A DNA stretch of 64,000 nt from JAGTVG01 sp964543195 (GCA_964543195.1 CAZIXF010000004.1:1-64000); one strand, 5' to 3'. Shown: positions 1 through 9,472, numbered from the stretch's first letter. Translations and numbers: made by a program. Notes: generated by a model not told the origin, from the sequence alone.

Positions 1-76
1 CCCTCACCAGGAGATTCCCACGTCGTCGTCTCCGACTCCTTCTCGGAATGACGTTATGTACCAGGAGATTCCCACG
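1..76. repeat. dispersed intergenic repeat (window starts inside it)
   Basis: The 17-base string ACCAGGAGATTCCCACG occurs at 6-22 and again at 60-76. Between them is a GTCGTCG...CTTCTCGGAATGACGTTA segment. The same style of sequence (TCGTCGTCC, TCCTCGCAATGACGTTA) recurs in the 124-bp tandem repeats near 49.6 kb, and a weaker version lies near 49.93 kb. It is therefore a dispersed intergenic family rather than coding sequence. No gene is seen in the first 133 bases. Confidence 0.6.
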
Positions 77-133
77 ATCCGTCTTTGACGTATCTCTTAA
101 TAGCGGTCAGGAAGAAAGCAATGGCGCAACGGA

Positions 134-697
134 TCAGGATTCTATACCGTACATCACCTTCATAGCCTCCCAGAGTTTCAACTTGAGAGAGCGGTCCTTT
201 TCAATTTTATTGAGGGTATCTGCCCACAAAACCCTGGCCCCACCGGTTAACTGAACATTATATTTTATCCGGCCAAAAATTGGGGAAACGGCATCTGGAA
301 GCTCATTTGAAAAGGCCAGCATATAACAATCCTTCATCCGGTATTTATCCAGTGCTGGTTCCGAATTTTTATCATCAGCGAGATTGATCATTATAAGATC
401 CTCCCGCGTGAGATTAACCGAGCTGATTACCTTGTTGAAGAATACATCATCGAGGATATCGTAAGGTGATCTGCCCTGTGAATCTACCAGTATAAAAGTT
501 TTACCGGATACATTAATAATTTGAACATCAGAAAGGTCTGTTTCAGGGGAGGGGGTTTGATCATCGGGAAATTTTTTATACGGAGAGATGGTGTGATCCT
601 CTCCGTGGATTTCATCGTCAGTCTTCGCAACCGGATCTTCAACCCGGTAAATTTCTTCATTTATCAAATATTTCAGGTATTCCGAATTTGACTCCAT
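134..697 (-). CDS. conserved hypothetical protein, 187 aa
   Basis: I do not recognise a named family with confidence. The N-terminal ~60 residues are acidic and probably disordered. A compact C-terminal domain (about 60-187) alternates hydrophobic strands and helices and ends in the segment VLWADTLNKIEKDRSLKLKLW. The shape faintly recalls the small HolD (DNA polymerase III psi)-like or uracil-glycosylase-like proteins of Bacteroidota, but that is a guess. There is no signal peptide or membrane segment, so it is probably cytosolic. It starts 3 bases after the stop of pcm on the same strand, so the two are very likely co-transcribed. Confidence 0.75.
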   Translation of the reverse strand: MESNSEYLKYLINEEIYRVEDPVAKTDDEIHGEDHTISPYKKFPDDQTPSPETDLSDVQIINVSGKTFILVDSQGRSPYDILDDVFFNKVISSVNLTREDLIMINLADDKNSEPALDKYRMKDCYMLAFSNELPDAVSPIFGRIKYNVQLTGGARVLWADTLNKIEKDRSLKLKLWEAMKVMYGIES

Positions 698-700
698 ATA

Positions 701-1357
701 TTATTGATTCTTCCAGCCATGTTCACCTACCAGAGGCACAAAACTAAACAGATCATGGGGTTCTTTTTCGATCTTGTCCTCCTCTTTTTTAATCACCTTC
801 ATCATTTTCTGAAGTTTGGAGTCTCCCACCGGGATTACGAGTATACCGCCTGCCTTCAGCTGATCAAGGAGGGGCTTTGGTATTTCGGGAGCAGCAGCGG
901 TGACAATAATCTTATCGAAAGGTGCCTGGGAAGGCAGTCCCTTGGTTCCATCTCCAAAATAGAAATGAGGTTTATAACCGATCTTGGGTAAAAACTTTTT
1001 TGTTTTTTCGTAAAGGGGTTTAATGAATTCTATGGTGTAAACCTCGGCTCCAAGTTCAAGCAGTATACAGGCCTGGTATCCCGATCCGGTTCCGATCTCA
1101 AGGACCTTGTCGCCTTTTGCCACATCGAGAAGCTGGGTTTGAAAAGCTACCGTATAAGGCTGTGATATAGTCTGTCCTTCTCCGATAGGGAAAGCTTTGT
1201 CCTGGTAGGCATGTTCCAGAAGCGCTTTATCGAAAAAATAATGCCGGGGTACCCTTTCAATGGCTTTGATGATCCGCTCATCTTTGATACCCTTGTGTTT
1301 AACCATCTGGGCCAAACGCCTCCGTAAACCTTTATGTCGATATGTGTCTTCAAACAT
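701..1357 (-). CDS. pcm: protein-L-isoaspartate O-methyltransferase
   Basis: A cytosolic repair enzyme that uses S-adenosylmethionine to methylate L-isoaspartyl residues in damaged proteins so they can revert to normal peptide bonds. The 218-residue length is normal for the family. The PCMT signature GQTISQPY is at residues 61-68 and the SAM-binding glycine motif VLEIGTGSGY at 85-94. The post-motif region with VTAAAPEIP and GGILVIPVG is also typical. It lies just upstream of the 187-aa protein (3-base gap) and about 50 bases downstream of the PAP2 phosphatase, on the same strand. Assignment is by motif and length. Confidence 0.95.
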   Translation of the reverse strand: MFEDTYRHKGLRRRLAQMVKHKGIKDERIIKAIERVPRHYFFDKALLEHAYQDKAFPIGEGQTISQPYTVAFQTQLLDVAKGDKVLEIGTGSGYQACILLELGAEVYTIEFIKPLYEKTKKFLPKIGYKPHFYFGDGTKGLPSQAPFDKIIVTAAAPEIPKPLLDQLKAGGILVIPVGDSKLQKMMKVIKKEEDKIEKEPHDLFSFVPLVGEHGWKNQ

Positions 1358-1407
1358 CTTTTTAAGGAATAGAATTATAAATTATGTAATTTCAATATAT
1401 AATATAA

Positions 1408-1986
1408 TCAAGTTTCAGGACTTTTAAGCCGATAGCGGTCTGAAATATTCATGTATAAACGATACAGCAAATAACCAATAAGGATCCCGAGTATGGCCCC
1501 TGTTATGATATCGCCCGGATAATGTACGCCCACATATATCCGGCTGTAGGAAACTAAGGCTGCCCAGAGAAACAGCCATCCAAGATAGGCATAAAATCTC
1601 CTGAAAAAAAGAAATAAAAGAGTAACCAGGCAGAACGAATTGGCGGCATGTCCTGATGCAAATCCATATTTTCCCCCACAACCATGCACCACATGCACAA
1701 GATGCCGGATTTCCGGATCATGACAGGGCCGGGGTCTTTCAAACAGGGGTTTCATCAAAGACGAAGTGATCTGGTCTGATAAGGTGATACCAATGGCTAT
1801 AAAAAGCAGGATAACCAGCGATCGCATACCGAATTTCCAGACCATGGCGGCGATGATCAACAGGTATACCGGATACCAGGTTTCCTGTTTGGTGATCCAG
1901 TACATTGCGGTATCAAAAAAATCATTATGATAACTGTTAAGAAAAAGAAATATTTCCGTATCGAGCCTGTCAAGGAACTCTATCAT
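1408..1986 (-). CDS. PAP2-family membrane phosphatase
   Basis: An integral membrane phosphatase of the PAP2 superfamily, 192 residues with about five membrane spans. All three catalytic motifs are visible: KX6RP at 79-87 (KPLFERPRP), SGH at 111-113, and SRX5HX3D at 148-159 (SRIYVGVHYPGD). Members dephosphorylate lipid phosphates such as undecaprenyl pyrophosphate or phosphatidylglycerol phosphate; the substrate here cannot be read from sequence. Its ATG overlaps the hemF stop (ATGA), so translation is probably coupled to hemF. A dedicated UppP is also encoded at 55840-56634, so this gene is not the only undecaprenyl-pyrophosphatase candidate. Confidence 0.9.
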   Translation of the reverse strand: MIEFLDRLDTEIFLFLNSYHNDFFDTAMYWITKQETWYPVYLLIIAAMVWKFGMRSLVILLFIAIGITLSDQITSSLMKPLFERPRPCHDPEIRHLVHVVHGCGGKYGFASGHAANSFCLVTLLFLFFRRFYAYLGWLFLWAALVSYSRIYVGVHYPGDIITGAILGILIGYLLYRLYMNISDRYRLKSPET

Positions 1987-2885
1987 ACCTTAAAGTTTAA
2001 CCAGTCAATATTTTTTTTCAGCAGGCTTAAAGTTACCTGTTCTTCTGAATTTTCCGCTGGTTTATAATCATATTTCCAAGAGGCCGTCGAAGGGAGACTC
2101 ATCAGGATCGATTCTGTGCGCCCATCGGATTGCAGGCCGAACCGTGTTCCCTTATCGTGGATCAGGTTAAATTCCACATAACGCCCCCGGCGCAACTGCT
2201 GCCACAGAATCTCCTTTTCACCATATGGTTTCCCGGTGTTCCTTTCCACGAGGTATTGATAGATCGGGAAAAAGCCGGTTCCAAGCTTACGGGTAAATGC
2301 AAATAGCTTCTCCAATTCCCCAAGATGAGTTGGCGTCAGCCGGTCATAAAAAATACCTCCCACACCCCGTGTCTCGTTTCTATGGGAAAGAAAAAAATAT
2401 TTGTCCGCCCATTTTTTGAATTCAGGATAGTATCGTGGGTCAAATTCATCACAGATCTTTTTTAGCTGTTGATGGAAATATTTTGCATCTTCGGGGAAGA
2501 TATAATGGGGTGTGAGGTCGATACCTCCTCCGAACCATTTTTCACCTGAAGTCATTTCAAAATAGCGGATATTCATATGAATAATCGGAACCATCGGACT
2601 TCGGGGATGAATCACGATCGACAGTCCTGTAGCATAAAAATCCGATTGGGGTAACTCCAGGGAGCGGGCCATCTGTTTGCTCAGACTTCCAAAAACGGCA
2701 GAAAAGTTCACCCCGCCTTTTTCGATCAGGGCTCCGTTTTCCATGATCCGTGTAAATCCTCCGCCCCCTCCTTTGCGCTTCCATTGATCTTCCCGGAATG
2801 TTCCACGACCATCCATCTTTTCCAGCTTGTCGCTTATTCGTTCCTGGATCTCCCTGAACCAGGCTGATATTTTTTCTTTATTCAT
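1983..2885 (-). CDS. hemF: oxygen-dependent coproporphyrinogen III oxidase
   Basis: Catalyses O2-dependent oxidative decarboxylation of coproporphyrinogen III to protoporphyrinogen IX in haem synthesis, in the cytosol. The 300-residue length is normal. Diagnostic stretches are the early GGGGGFTRIMENG segment, VIHPRSPMVPIIHMNIRYFE, and the signature KWFGGGIDLTPHY; the C-terminal VEFNLIHDKGTRFGLQSDGR segment is also characteristic. The gene starts 9 bases after the tamL stop and overlaps the PAP2 gene by 4 bases. Having HemF (rather than only the radical-SAM HemN type) indicates life with oxygen. Confidence 0.96.
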   Translation of the reverse strand: MNKEKISAWFREIQERISDKLEKMDGRGTFREDQWKRKGGGGGFTRIMENGALIEKGGVNFSAVFGSLSKQMARSLELPQSDFYATGLSIVIHPRSPMVPIIHMNIRYFEMTSGEKWFGGGIDLTPHYIFPEDAKYFHQQLKKICDEFDPRYYPEFKKWADKYFFLSHRNETRGVGGIFYDRLTPTHLGELEKLFAFTRKLGTGFFPIYQYLVERNTGKPYGEKEILWQQLRRGRYVEFNLIHDKGTRFGLQSDGRTESILMSLPSTASWKYDYKPAENSEEQVTLSLLKKNIDWLNFKV

Positions 2886-2894
2886 AAATCAGCG

Positions 2895-5321
2895 TTAAAA
2901 CGGATATCCAATTGCCAGATTTAAGATTATCGGATCCACATTTCGGATCCTGTCCCGGTCAAGTTGGGAGATAAACCGTTGGCCCGGTGGCAACGCCGGG
3001 TTATAGATTTTTACTCCCGCATCCAGGCGAAGCAGGAGAAAGGTGAAATCGAAGCGGGCACCGACCCCGGCTCCCACGGCAATTTCCTCATAAAACCGGT
3101 TGAAGGTAAAATGACCACCAGGTCGCTGGATATCTTCATTAAGCAACCATATATTCCCCGCATCGAGGAAGAGGGCGGTGTGGAAAAACCCGATCAGCTG
3201 GGTTCTCAATTCAAGGCTGGCCTCAAAGATCAGTTCGCCCGGTTGTTCAAAATTATCATTATAGCTGAGGGTGACTCCCGGCTCGGTACGCAGTGTATCT
3301 ACCGAGAGATAAGATCCGGGACCGAGACGGCGCGGTCGCCAGGCACGGATGCTATTACTTCCTCCTGAGAAAAAATATTTTTCATAAGGTAAAATGTCAT
3401 TGGGCGCATAGGATTTGGCAATACCAAGATTCATCCTGAAAGCTACCTGGCTTTTAGGGCTGATCGCCACATACCTCCGGTAATCCGATGAAAGTTTGAA
3501 ATATTTGTACAATTCCAGCCCGGTTGTGTCCAGGTAATTGACATCGAAAAAATTAAGTGCAGTGCCTCCCAGTTCGATATAATTCTGCAAAAATGCAGCG
3601 GATTTACTCTGAAAGGAGGTGTATTGGTTATAATTCCGCGTAACCGAAAATCCGGTCGACATGACCAGTGAGGGCTCGAAAGTTCGCCAGAAGTTGTTGC
3701 CCCTGGCCCGGATCTTATTTAGTTCGGCCTGGAACAGACTGTCCGATATACTGGATCGTATCAGGCTGAAATCAGCTATGGTGATGCTGTACAGCCTTTC
3801 AAATGCTTTCTGCCATTTATAATTTACATAAGAATTAAAACTTGTCCGCCGGTATTCAGGGCGGTTGGTAAAGGAGAAACCCGATACCAGGTTGGTTTTA
3901 GGATTGAATTTTCCCATTCTTGATTTAAAATCCGAACTCAACGGCAGCACAAACTGCGGAATGATCAGGTTCATGGATGCCCCGGCTTCCATACTGCTGT
4001 AGATCTGGGTGGCATCCGTTACGGAAGCCACACCTTCGTATCCGATCCGGCCCGACACCTCGAAATTTTCCAGTCCGTTGAAAAGGTTTCTTGCTTTCAT
4101 GGTAAGATTATAAAATGGTCCGGGAAAACCCTGGGTAACATTTACTCCCACCTCATTGGTCATCTGGTATTTTTCGAGGGGGCTGGTGAAAATATTGGCA
4201 ATAAACTTTCCGCCGGAAGTATCGTAATTCAGGTTCACGAACTTGAAATTGTCGAGGTTAACCAGCTGTCTTTGGGTTTCCAGGGTGTTTTCACGACTGT
4301 ATTTATCACCCGGATAGACAAAAACACGACGGTCGAGCATCTTTATCGAATATTTATTGTCAATGTATTTATAAGTGATGCCATTAAATGTTTCATAAAA
4401 CCGCTTGAAATTCGTAGTCCGGGAACCCACATCCGTAGTAAATATCACTGAATCGATCTCAAACACTTTATGACTGATATGCCTGGATGGCTGCAGAATA
4501 TCCATTTTAATCACTACCTTATGGTTGCCGATCGTAGTATCCACGCTGTATTGTATATACTGCCTGCTGAAAGTATAATAGCCGTTATTTTGCAATAAAG
4601 ACTCAATGCGGTTCCTTTCGTTCACAAGGTTTTCCTGATCGTACCGCTCTCCTGTCTTCAGATAACTTTCTTCCTGGCTGGCCCGGATCAAACTGTCGAT
4701 CCTGGTATTCTTGATATTAAAAATGATCGAATCGATCACGTGATACTGGTTTTCACGGATCCTGTAAGTCACAAACACCAGTTTTTCCTCCTTTTTAATA
4801 TTGAGATCGGCAGAGGCATTGAAAAAGCCTTTAGTGTTTAAATAAGTGACAATCTGAGCCAGGGTTGCGCCGGTCATGGTCGAATCGAATACGGTCAGCG
4901 GTTCACCCAGTCGCATTAAAAAATTCCCTTCGGTGATCGTCCTGTCGATTTTATCGAGTTTCCGGGTTTTTTTCTTTTCCAGTTTGTTTACTTTTCCCGG
5001 TTTTTTATCTTCAAACTTCTCTATCTCACGATTGAATTTTTCCCGGGTCCTTTCCTTTTTCTCCTGTAATTTATCCAGGTCATAGGCATGCTGACCCCAT
5101 TGATAAAAATATACATAGGGGGCGAAATTTATGATGGGAATTCGTTTATTTGGCTTCTGCCTGTAAAATTCTTCGAGCCGTTCCTTTGAAGTGATTTTAT
5201 TACCTTTTATTTTTTGACTGTAAAGCAGATATTCGTTTTCTTCAAGATACCGGGTGCCAAGGCAACCGGTCAAAAATTGGCTGGACAGGATTAATAAAAA
5301 CAGAAAAAAAATATTTTTCAC
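2895..5321 (-). CDS. tamL: TamA/BamA-like Omp85 outer-membrane protein (TamL type)
   Basis: A large outer-membrane protein with an Omp85 beta barrel, of the lipoprotein-type TamA variant (TamL) found in Bacteroidota. The N terminus has a signal peptide with a lipobox-like end (SSQFLTGC). A lysine/glutamate-rich segment, POTRA-like domains, and a C-terminal barrel ending in LNLAIGYPF follow. The open frame extends to an ATG at 5375, but I prefer the GTG at 5319-5321. That start places the hydrophobic signal next to a short basic N terminus and removes the overlap with the divergent methyltransferase gene. The predicted role is assembly or insertion of outer-membrane or surface components with a TamB-like partner not seen here. 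Confidence 0.88.
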   Translation of the reverse strand: MKNIFFLFLLILSSQFLTGCLGTRYLEENEYLLYSQKIKGNKITSKERLEEFYRQKPNKRIPIINFAPYVYFYQWGQHAYDLDKLQEKKERTREKFNREIEKFEDKKPGKVNKLEKKKTRKLDKIDRTITEGNFLMRLGEPLTVFDSTMTGATLAQIVTYLNTKGFFNASADLNIKKEEKLVFVTYRIRENQYHVIDSIIFNIKNTRIDSLIRASQEESYLKTGERYDQENLVNERNRIESLLQNNGYYTFSRQYIQYSVDTTIGNHKVVIKMDILQPSRHISHKVFEIDSVIFTTDVGSRTTNFKRFYETFNGITYKYIDNKYSIKMLDRRVFVYPGDKYSRENTLETQRQLVNLDNFKFVNLNYDTSGGKFIANIFTSPLEKYQMTNEVGVNVTQGFPGPFYNLTMKARNLFNGLENFEVSGRIGYEGVASVTDATQIYSSMEAGASMNLIIPQFVLPLSSDFKSRMGKFNPKTNLVSGFSFTNRPEYRRTSFNSYVNYKWQKAFERLYSITIADFSLIRSSISDSLFQAELNKIRARGNNFWRTFEPSLVMSTGFSVTRNYNQYTSFQSKSAAFLQNYIELGGTALNFFDVNYLDTTGLELYKYFKLSSDYRRYVAISPKSQVAFRMNLGIAKSYAPNDILPYEKYFFSGGSNSIRAWRPRRLGPGSYLSVDTLRTEPGVTLSYNDNFEQPGELIFEASLELRTQLIGFFHTALFLDAGNIWLLNEDIQRPGGHFTFNRFYEEIAVGAGVGARFDFTFLLLRLDAGVKIYNPALPPGQRFISQLDRDRIRNVDPIILNLAIGYPF

Positions 5322-5333
5322 CCTTGAATTGAT

Positions 5334-6092
5334 ATGATCTCGAAAACGCACTTGAAATTTATTAAATCCCTTCAAATAAAGAAATACAGAAATCAGACGA
5401 ACAGGTTTTTAGTAGAAGGTGAAAAAAGCATCTTGGAGCTACTAAAATCCAGCTTCAAAATTAATACATTATTAACTACTAAACGATTTTTGCAAAATCA
5501 TATTGAATTAATAAGGTCACGTCAGCCAGAATATCACGAAGTAAGCGAGGATATTTTAAAAAAAGCCGGAAGTCTGCAACAAAATCAATCAGCCCTTGCG
5601 GTGGTTGAAATACCTGAAATCCCTCCATTAAAGATGACAGAATACCGGTATTTGCCTTTTTATGAACAGTTGCAGGATCCTGGCAACCTGGGTGCTATCA
5701 TAAGGATTTGTGACTGGTATGGCCTGAAGGCCGTTGTATTGTCAGACGATTCGGTCGATGTATATAACCCAAAGGTTATTCAGGCCAGTATGGGTTCGTT
5801 TATCCGGGTCCGGGTTTATTATATGAGCAGTGAAGAATTGATTAACCGGAACGATCATTATCCGGTGATCGGTACGGTTCTCGACGGGGTCAACCTGCAT
5901 TCGTTCCATTGGCCGGAAAAGGGCATGATCGTATTCGGAAATGAATCGAAGGGGATAAGCAGGGAGGTTCAGGACCGGGTTGATCAGAAAATATCTGTTC
6001 CGGGATACGGCCGGGCCGAATCGCTAAACGTGGCCGTAGCCTCGGCCGTGGTATTTGATAACCTGGCCAGGAACCGGTATGACGGGGAGTGA
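5334..6092 (+). CDS. TrmH/SpoU-family RNA 2'-O-methyltransferase
   Basis: A SAM-dependent SPOUT methyltransferase that methylates a ribose in rRNA or tRNA. The N-terminal RNA-binding (L30e-like) domain begins ISKTHLKFIKSLQIKKYR and includes FLVEGEK at 25-31. The three SpoU motifs are DPGNLGAIIR at 115-124, VFGNESKGIS at 200-209, and ESLNVAVASA at 229-238. Length 252 is normal. It is divergent from tamL with starts only 12 bases apart if the tamL GTG is used, so any promoter must lie within the tamL 5' region. The target nucleotide is unknown. Confidence 0.93.
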   Translation: MISKTHLKFIKSLQIKKYRNQTNRFLVEGEKSILELLKSSFKINTLLTTKRFLQNHIELIRSRQPEYHEVSEDILKKAGSLQQNQSALAVVEIPEIPPLKMTEYRYLPFYEQLQDPGNLGAIIRICDWYGLKAVVLSDDSVDVYNPKVIQASMGSFIRVRVYYMSSEELINRNDHYPVIGTVLDGVNLHSFHWPEKGMIVFGNESKGISREVQDRVDQKISVPGYGRAESLNVAVASAVVFDNLARNRYDGE

Positions 6093-6327
6093 TAAAGAGT
6101 GATAAAGAGTAATAAAGAGTAATGGCTTTCTGTGTTGGGTGCTGGCACGAAAATATCCGGTGTTGTACCCAGAGCCCGCCATGCGGGGAGAAGTGACTGA
6201 CACTTCTCAGGAACGGCTTTCGGATCCTTCGCAGGGGGTCAATAGAAATGCGAGTAGTGGATTTCCACGCCGAGGTTTCCGAAGTGTCTGATACCCTTCA
6301 GAAACGGCACCAAGATCCTTCGCGAGG
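6087..6327. repeat. short tandem repeat and a duplicated ~47-bp intergenic element
   Basis: About 286 bases separate the methyltransferase from the transporter gene. They begin with three near-identical 10-11 base units of the type GATAAAGAGT, overlapping the methyltransferase stop codon (6087-6122). Two imperfect copies of a ~47-base element follow at 6190-6236 and 6281-6327; both start GAAGTG and end CCTTCGC. A related GAGGTTTCCGAA sequence appears at 36079-36142. No gene is seen here. Confidence 0.55.
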
Positions 6328-6378
6328 CTCAGGATAGAAACCGGATGAGGACCAGTCTGCTGAAAGAGGGTATACCGA

Positions 6379-7176
6379 TCAGAAAAACGATCGTTCCCTG
6401 CTGGCCTCCATCTTCATGTTTTCTGCCAGCTCTTCGCCCAGGTATTGATCGATCAGGTAATGGGCCAGATAAATAAGCGGAGTTAGCAGGATTGCGACGG
6501 CAAATTTATAGATATAATTTATGATGCCCACCGAAAAGATCTGATTCAGATTCCAGTTACCGAAGATATAGAACGCGATGCTTATCACTACAAAACTGTC
6601 GATTAACTGGGAAACCAGGGTGGATCCCGTGGCTCTCAACCATACCATCCGGCTGCCGGTGATCCTTCGTAGTTTCTGAAACACGAAAACATCGAGGAGC
6701 TGGGACAGGAGAAAAGCGGTAATGGATCCGATAATAATTCCCATACCCTGGCGGAAAATCGTACTGAACGCATAATCGATATTAAAATAATTCCCGTCCT
6801 TATCCACACTGTTGATCTCAATCCAGAATTCAGCGGGCGGAAGTATGGTCACCATGTAAATAATGAGGAAAATATAGGCAATGCATATGGCCGTGAGAAA
6901 ACTGATTTTCTTCACCCCGCTTTTACCGAAATATTCATTGATTACGTCTGTGGTAAGAAATACGACGGGCCAGATCACCACACCTGCTGAGAGATTAAAA
7001 TTCAGGGGCTCATCGAGGAACATCTTTATCCGGGCCGGTTCCAGAGAAAAGGACTCTTCTATCGAGAAAATCTTTACCCCGATCATCTCAGCCACGATGG
7101 CATTGGTCAGAAAAATGGCACTGAGCACAATGAAAAGATGAGTACGTTTATCGGTAATGATGGCAGGTCCTGACAT
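6379..7176 (-). CDS. queuosine precursor transporter (YhhQ/DUF165 family)
   Basis: An inner-membrane protein with about six hydrophobic spans, of the YhhQ/QPTR vitamin-transporter family that imports queuosine precursors for tRNA modification. Supporting features are the N-terminal segment IVLSAIFLTNAIVAEMIGVK, FLTTDVINEYFGK, and the later LVSQLIDSFVVISIAFY, all characteristic. Its 265-residue length is slightly above the usual ~220-240. It abuts the RNase Z gene directly (RNase Z stop at 7177-7179), so the two are probably co-transcribed. Pairing a queuosine importer with a tRNA 3' processing enzyme is a reasonable tRNA-maturation context, but that is inference. Confidence 0.9.
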   Translation of the reverse strand: MSGPAIITDKRTHLFIVLSAIFLTNAIVAEMIGVKIFSIEESFSLEPARIKMFLDEPLNFNLSAGVVIWPVVFLTTDVINEYFGKSGVKKISFLTAICIAYIFLIIYMVTILPPAEFWIEINSVDKDGNYFNIDYAFSTIFRQGMGIIIGSITAFLLSQLLDVFVFQKLRRITGSRMVWLRATGSTLVSQLIDSFVVISIAFYIFGNWNLNQIFSVGIINYIYKFAVAILLTPLIYLAHYLIDQYLGEELAENMKMEASRERSFF

Positions 7177-8094
7177 TTATTCTTCAATATCCACAAATGT
7201 TCCTTCGATAGCCAGATAACTTTCCGGGAATACCTTCCGGGCTTCTTCAAGCAGGGGGTCCAGCTCCCTGTACCTGACCGAATAATGTCCCAGTAACAGC
7301 TTGCCCGCGTTGGCCTTTCGGGCCATATGTGCCGCCTGTTCGGCAGTAGAATGGAAGGTATTGAAAGCACGGGCTTCCATATCCCGGGTAAACGTGGCTT
7401 CATGATACAGAAGATCCACTTCACGGATGTATTCGAGAATGCGCTCATCGTACCGGGTATCCGAGCAGTAAGCATAACTCCTCGGTTTTTTTGGGGGGCG
7501 GGTCAACTCTTCATTCCGGTACAGGAGGTTACCCTGCTCGTCAAATATATCCTCACCTTTCTTCAATTTGCCCAGGTTGGCCATACTGAAATTCTCAGGG
7601 ATCTTTTCTTTTATGATCCTGGGTTTTTTGGGTTTTTCCCTGAACAAAAATCCTGTACAGAAGATCCTGTGGTTAAGGGGAAACTTAATTACCGAGAGAT
7701 GGCTGTCTTCAAAAAGCACATCGCCGTCTTCCACGTCGGTATAGAAATAGTTGATCTTATAATTCAATTCTGTCTGGGAATGAGTAAGCTGGATATCGAT
7801 GATCTCTTTAATGGCGGAGGGGCCGTAAATATTCAGTTCTTTTTCCCTTCCGAAAAGATGCATGGTAGAAAGCAGTCCCACCAACCCGAAATAATGATCA
7901 CCATGCAGATGACTAATGAAGATATGATTGATCTTATTGATCTTGACCCTTGATCTGGGTAGTCGCAACTGAGTCCCTTCTCCACAATCAATCAGGAAGC
8001 GGGCATGCTGGGTTTGCAGGACCTGAGCGGTCTGATTACGGTTAAATGCCGGTGCAGCTGAATTTGAGCCGAGTATTTTTAATCGAAAGGTCAA
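7177..8094 (-). CDS. rnz: ribonuclease Z
   Basis: A zinc-dependent endonuclease of the metallo-beta-lactamase fold that trims the 3' end of tRNA precursors. The motif HLHGDH (residues 62-67) supplies metal ligands. Further ligands are in YCSDTRYDE and LLGHYSVRY, and the FHSTAEQAAHMA stretch carries the RNase Z-specific HST motif. The 305-residue length matches the short-form bacterial enzyme. The gene follows the STAS-domain gene by 11 bases and precedes the queuosine-precursor transporter with no gap. Both tRNAs in this window lack an encoded CCA, consistent with a need for RNase Z processing. Confidence 0.95.
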   Translation of the reverse strand: MTFRLKILGSNSAAPAFNRNQTAQVLQTQHARFLIDCGEGTQLRLPRSRVKINKINHIFISHLHGDHYFGLVGLLSTMHLFGREKELNIYGPSAIKEIIDIQLTHSQTELNYKINYFYTDVEDGDVLFEDSHLSVIKFPLNHRIFCTGFLFREKPKKPRIIKEKIPENFSMANLGKLKKGEDIFDEQGNLLYRNEELTRPPKKPRSYAYCSDTRYDERILEYIREVDLLYHEATFTRDMEARAFNTFHSTAEQAAHMARKANAGKLLLGHYSVRYRELDPLLEEARKVFPESYLAIEGTFVDIEE

Positions 8095-8105
8095 AATTCA
8101 CAGTC

Positions 8106-8471
8106 TTATTCTTCCTTCTCCTTTTCCAGCTCTTCAAGGATCCCTTCGATGGCATCTTCCACGGTGGCTGTAATATTCAATACGGAATCGAGCTGTGAAA
8201 TCTTAATAAGTTTCATGACATGGTCGTTCACATTGGCAAGAACAAAGAATCCATTGGATTCGCCAAACACCCGGTTACCCACCAGGATGGCACTGAGACC
8301 GGAGGAATCGGTATATTTTACATCACGCATATCAAGAATGATATTCTGAATTCCTTCCGCGTTGAGGGTGACCAGTTCGGATTTGAGGTTAGGAGCAAGT
8401 ACCGTATCGAGCTTTTCTTCATGGAGCCTGAATACCGTATATTTTTCCTGTTTATCTATTGAATATTTCAT
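8106..8471 (-). CDS. STAS-domain anti-sigma factor antagonist-like protein
   Basis: A 121-residue single STAS domain of the SpoIIAA/RsbV class. The phospho-acceptor motif TDSSGLSAIL is at residues 54-63. Members bind and are phosphorylated by anti-sigma kinases, switching partner availability. No partner kinase or phosphatase is adjacent; the neighbour is rnz, 11 bases downstream, an arrangement common in Bacteroidota. The C terminus is acidic and lysine-rich. The role in stress or envelope signalling is inferred from the family. Confidence 0.88.
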   Translation of the reverse strand: MKYSIDKQEKYTVFRLHEEKLDTVLAPNLKSELVTLNAEGIQNIILDMRDVKYTDSSGLSAILVGNRVFGESNGFFVLANVNDHVMKLIKISQLDSVLNITATVEDAIEGILEELEKEKEE

Positions 8472-8498
8472 GTAATCACTAGTCGTTATTGTAAGAAA

Positions 8499-9434
8499 TT
8501 ACACCAATTTAGTGATATTTTTATATATTCTGTCTTCGATATTGGAATAATCCGTTTTCTCGAAGGATTCTCCGGTGAAATTTTCATATAATTCAATATA
8601 TCGCTGAGAGATAGATTCGACTACCCCGTCGGTCATTTCAGGAATATCCTGGCCTTCCTTACCCTGGAATCCCTCACTGATGAGCCATTGCCTTACAAAT
8701 TCTTTGGAAAGTTGTTTCTGGGACTCTCCCTTTTTCTGTCTTTCATCAAATCCATCCAGATAGAAATATCGGGAAGAGTCTGGTGTATGTACCTCATCGA
8801 TCAGGTATATTTCACCGTCGTAAAAACCGAATTCATATTTCGTGTCGGCCAGTATCAACCCGTTTTTCTTTGCAATTTCCGATCCTCTTTTAAACAGAGC
8901 CCGGGTGTATTTTTCAAGTTCCGAATAGATCTCTTCCTTTACAAGACCCTGGTCCAGAATTTGATCTCTGGTAATATCTTCATCATGTCCATGCACCGCC
9001 TTTGTCGTTGGCGTGATAATGGGTTCCGGGAAGGGATCGTTTTCATTCAGGCCGTCCGGCATGGGTTCACCACAGAGGATTCTTTTACCTGAGCGGTATT
9101 CACGCCATGCATGTCCCACTACATATCCGCGTATCACCATCTCCACAGGGATCGGGTCACATTTTTTTCCGATCGACACATTCGGGTCCGGATTATGTTC
9201 CAGCCAGTTGGCTACGATATCCTCGGTGGCCTGTAGCGAATTGGCGGCTATCTGGTTCAGGATCTGTCCTTTATAAGGAATCGGCCGGGGAAGAATTACG
9301 TCAAAAGCGGAAATTCTGTCGGTGACTACCATGGCCAGTTTCCTGTCAAAATGATACACATCCCTGACCTTCCCCCGGTAAAAACTGGTTTGATTGGGAA
9401 AATTGAAATTGGTTTCTTTTAATCCTTCCGTCAT
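8499..9434 (-). CDS. purC: phosphoribosylaminoimidazole-succinocarboxamide synthase
   Basis: Catalyses the ATP-dependent condensation of CAIR with aspartate to give SAICAR in de novo purine synthesis. The sequence shows the N-terminal RGKVRDVYHF, the signature RISAFDVILPRPIPYKG, VIRGYVVGHAWREYRSG, and LADTKYEFG followed by LIDEVHTPDSSRY. At 311 residues it is of the longer SAICAR synthetase type. It is flanked by unrelated same-strand genes with short gaps. No regulatory element was recognised. Confidence 0.97.
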   Translation of the reverse strand: MTEGLKETNFNFPNQTSFYRGKVRDVYHFDRKLAMVVTDRISAFDVILPRPIPYKGQILNQIAANSLQATEDIVANWLEHNPDPNVSIGKKCDPIPVEMVIRGYVVGHAWREYRSGKRILCGEPMPDGLNENDPFPEPIITPTTKAVHGHDEDITRDQILDQGLVKEEIYSELEKYTRALFKRGSEIAKKNGLILADTKYEFGFYDGEIYLIDEVHTPDSSRYFYLDGFDERQKKGESQKQLSKEFVRQWLISEGFQGKEGQDIPEMTDGVVESISQRYIELYENFTGESFEKTDYSNIEDRIYKNITKLV

Positions 9435-9472
9435 GATCTTAAGTATTAATGGGTATAATTTGGTGGTTAAAG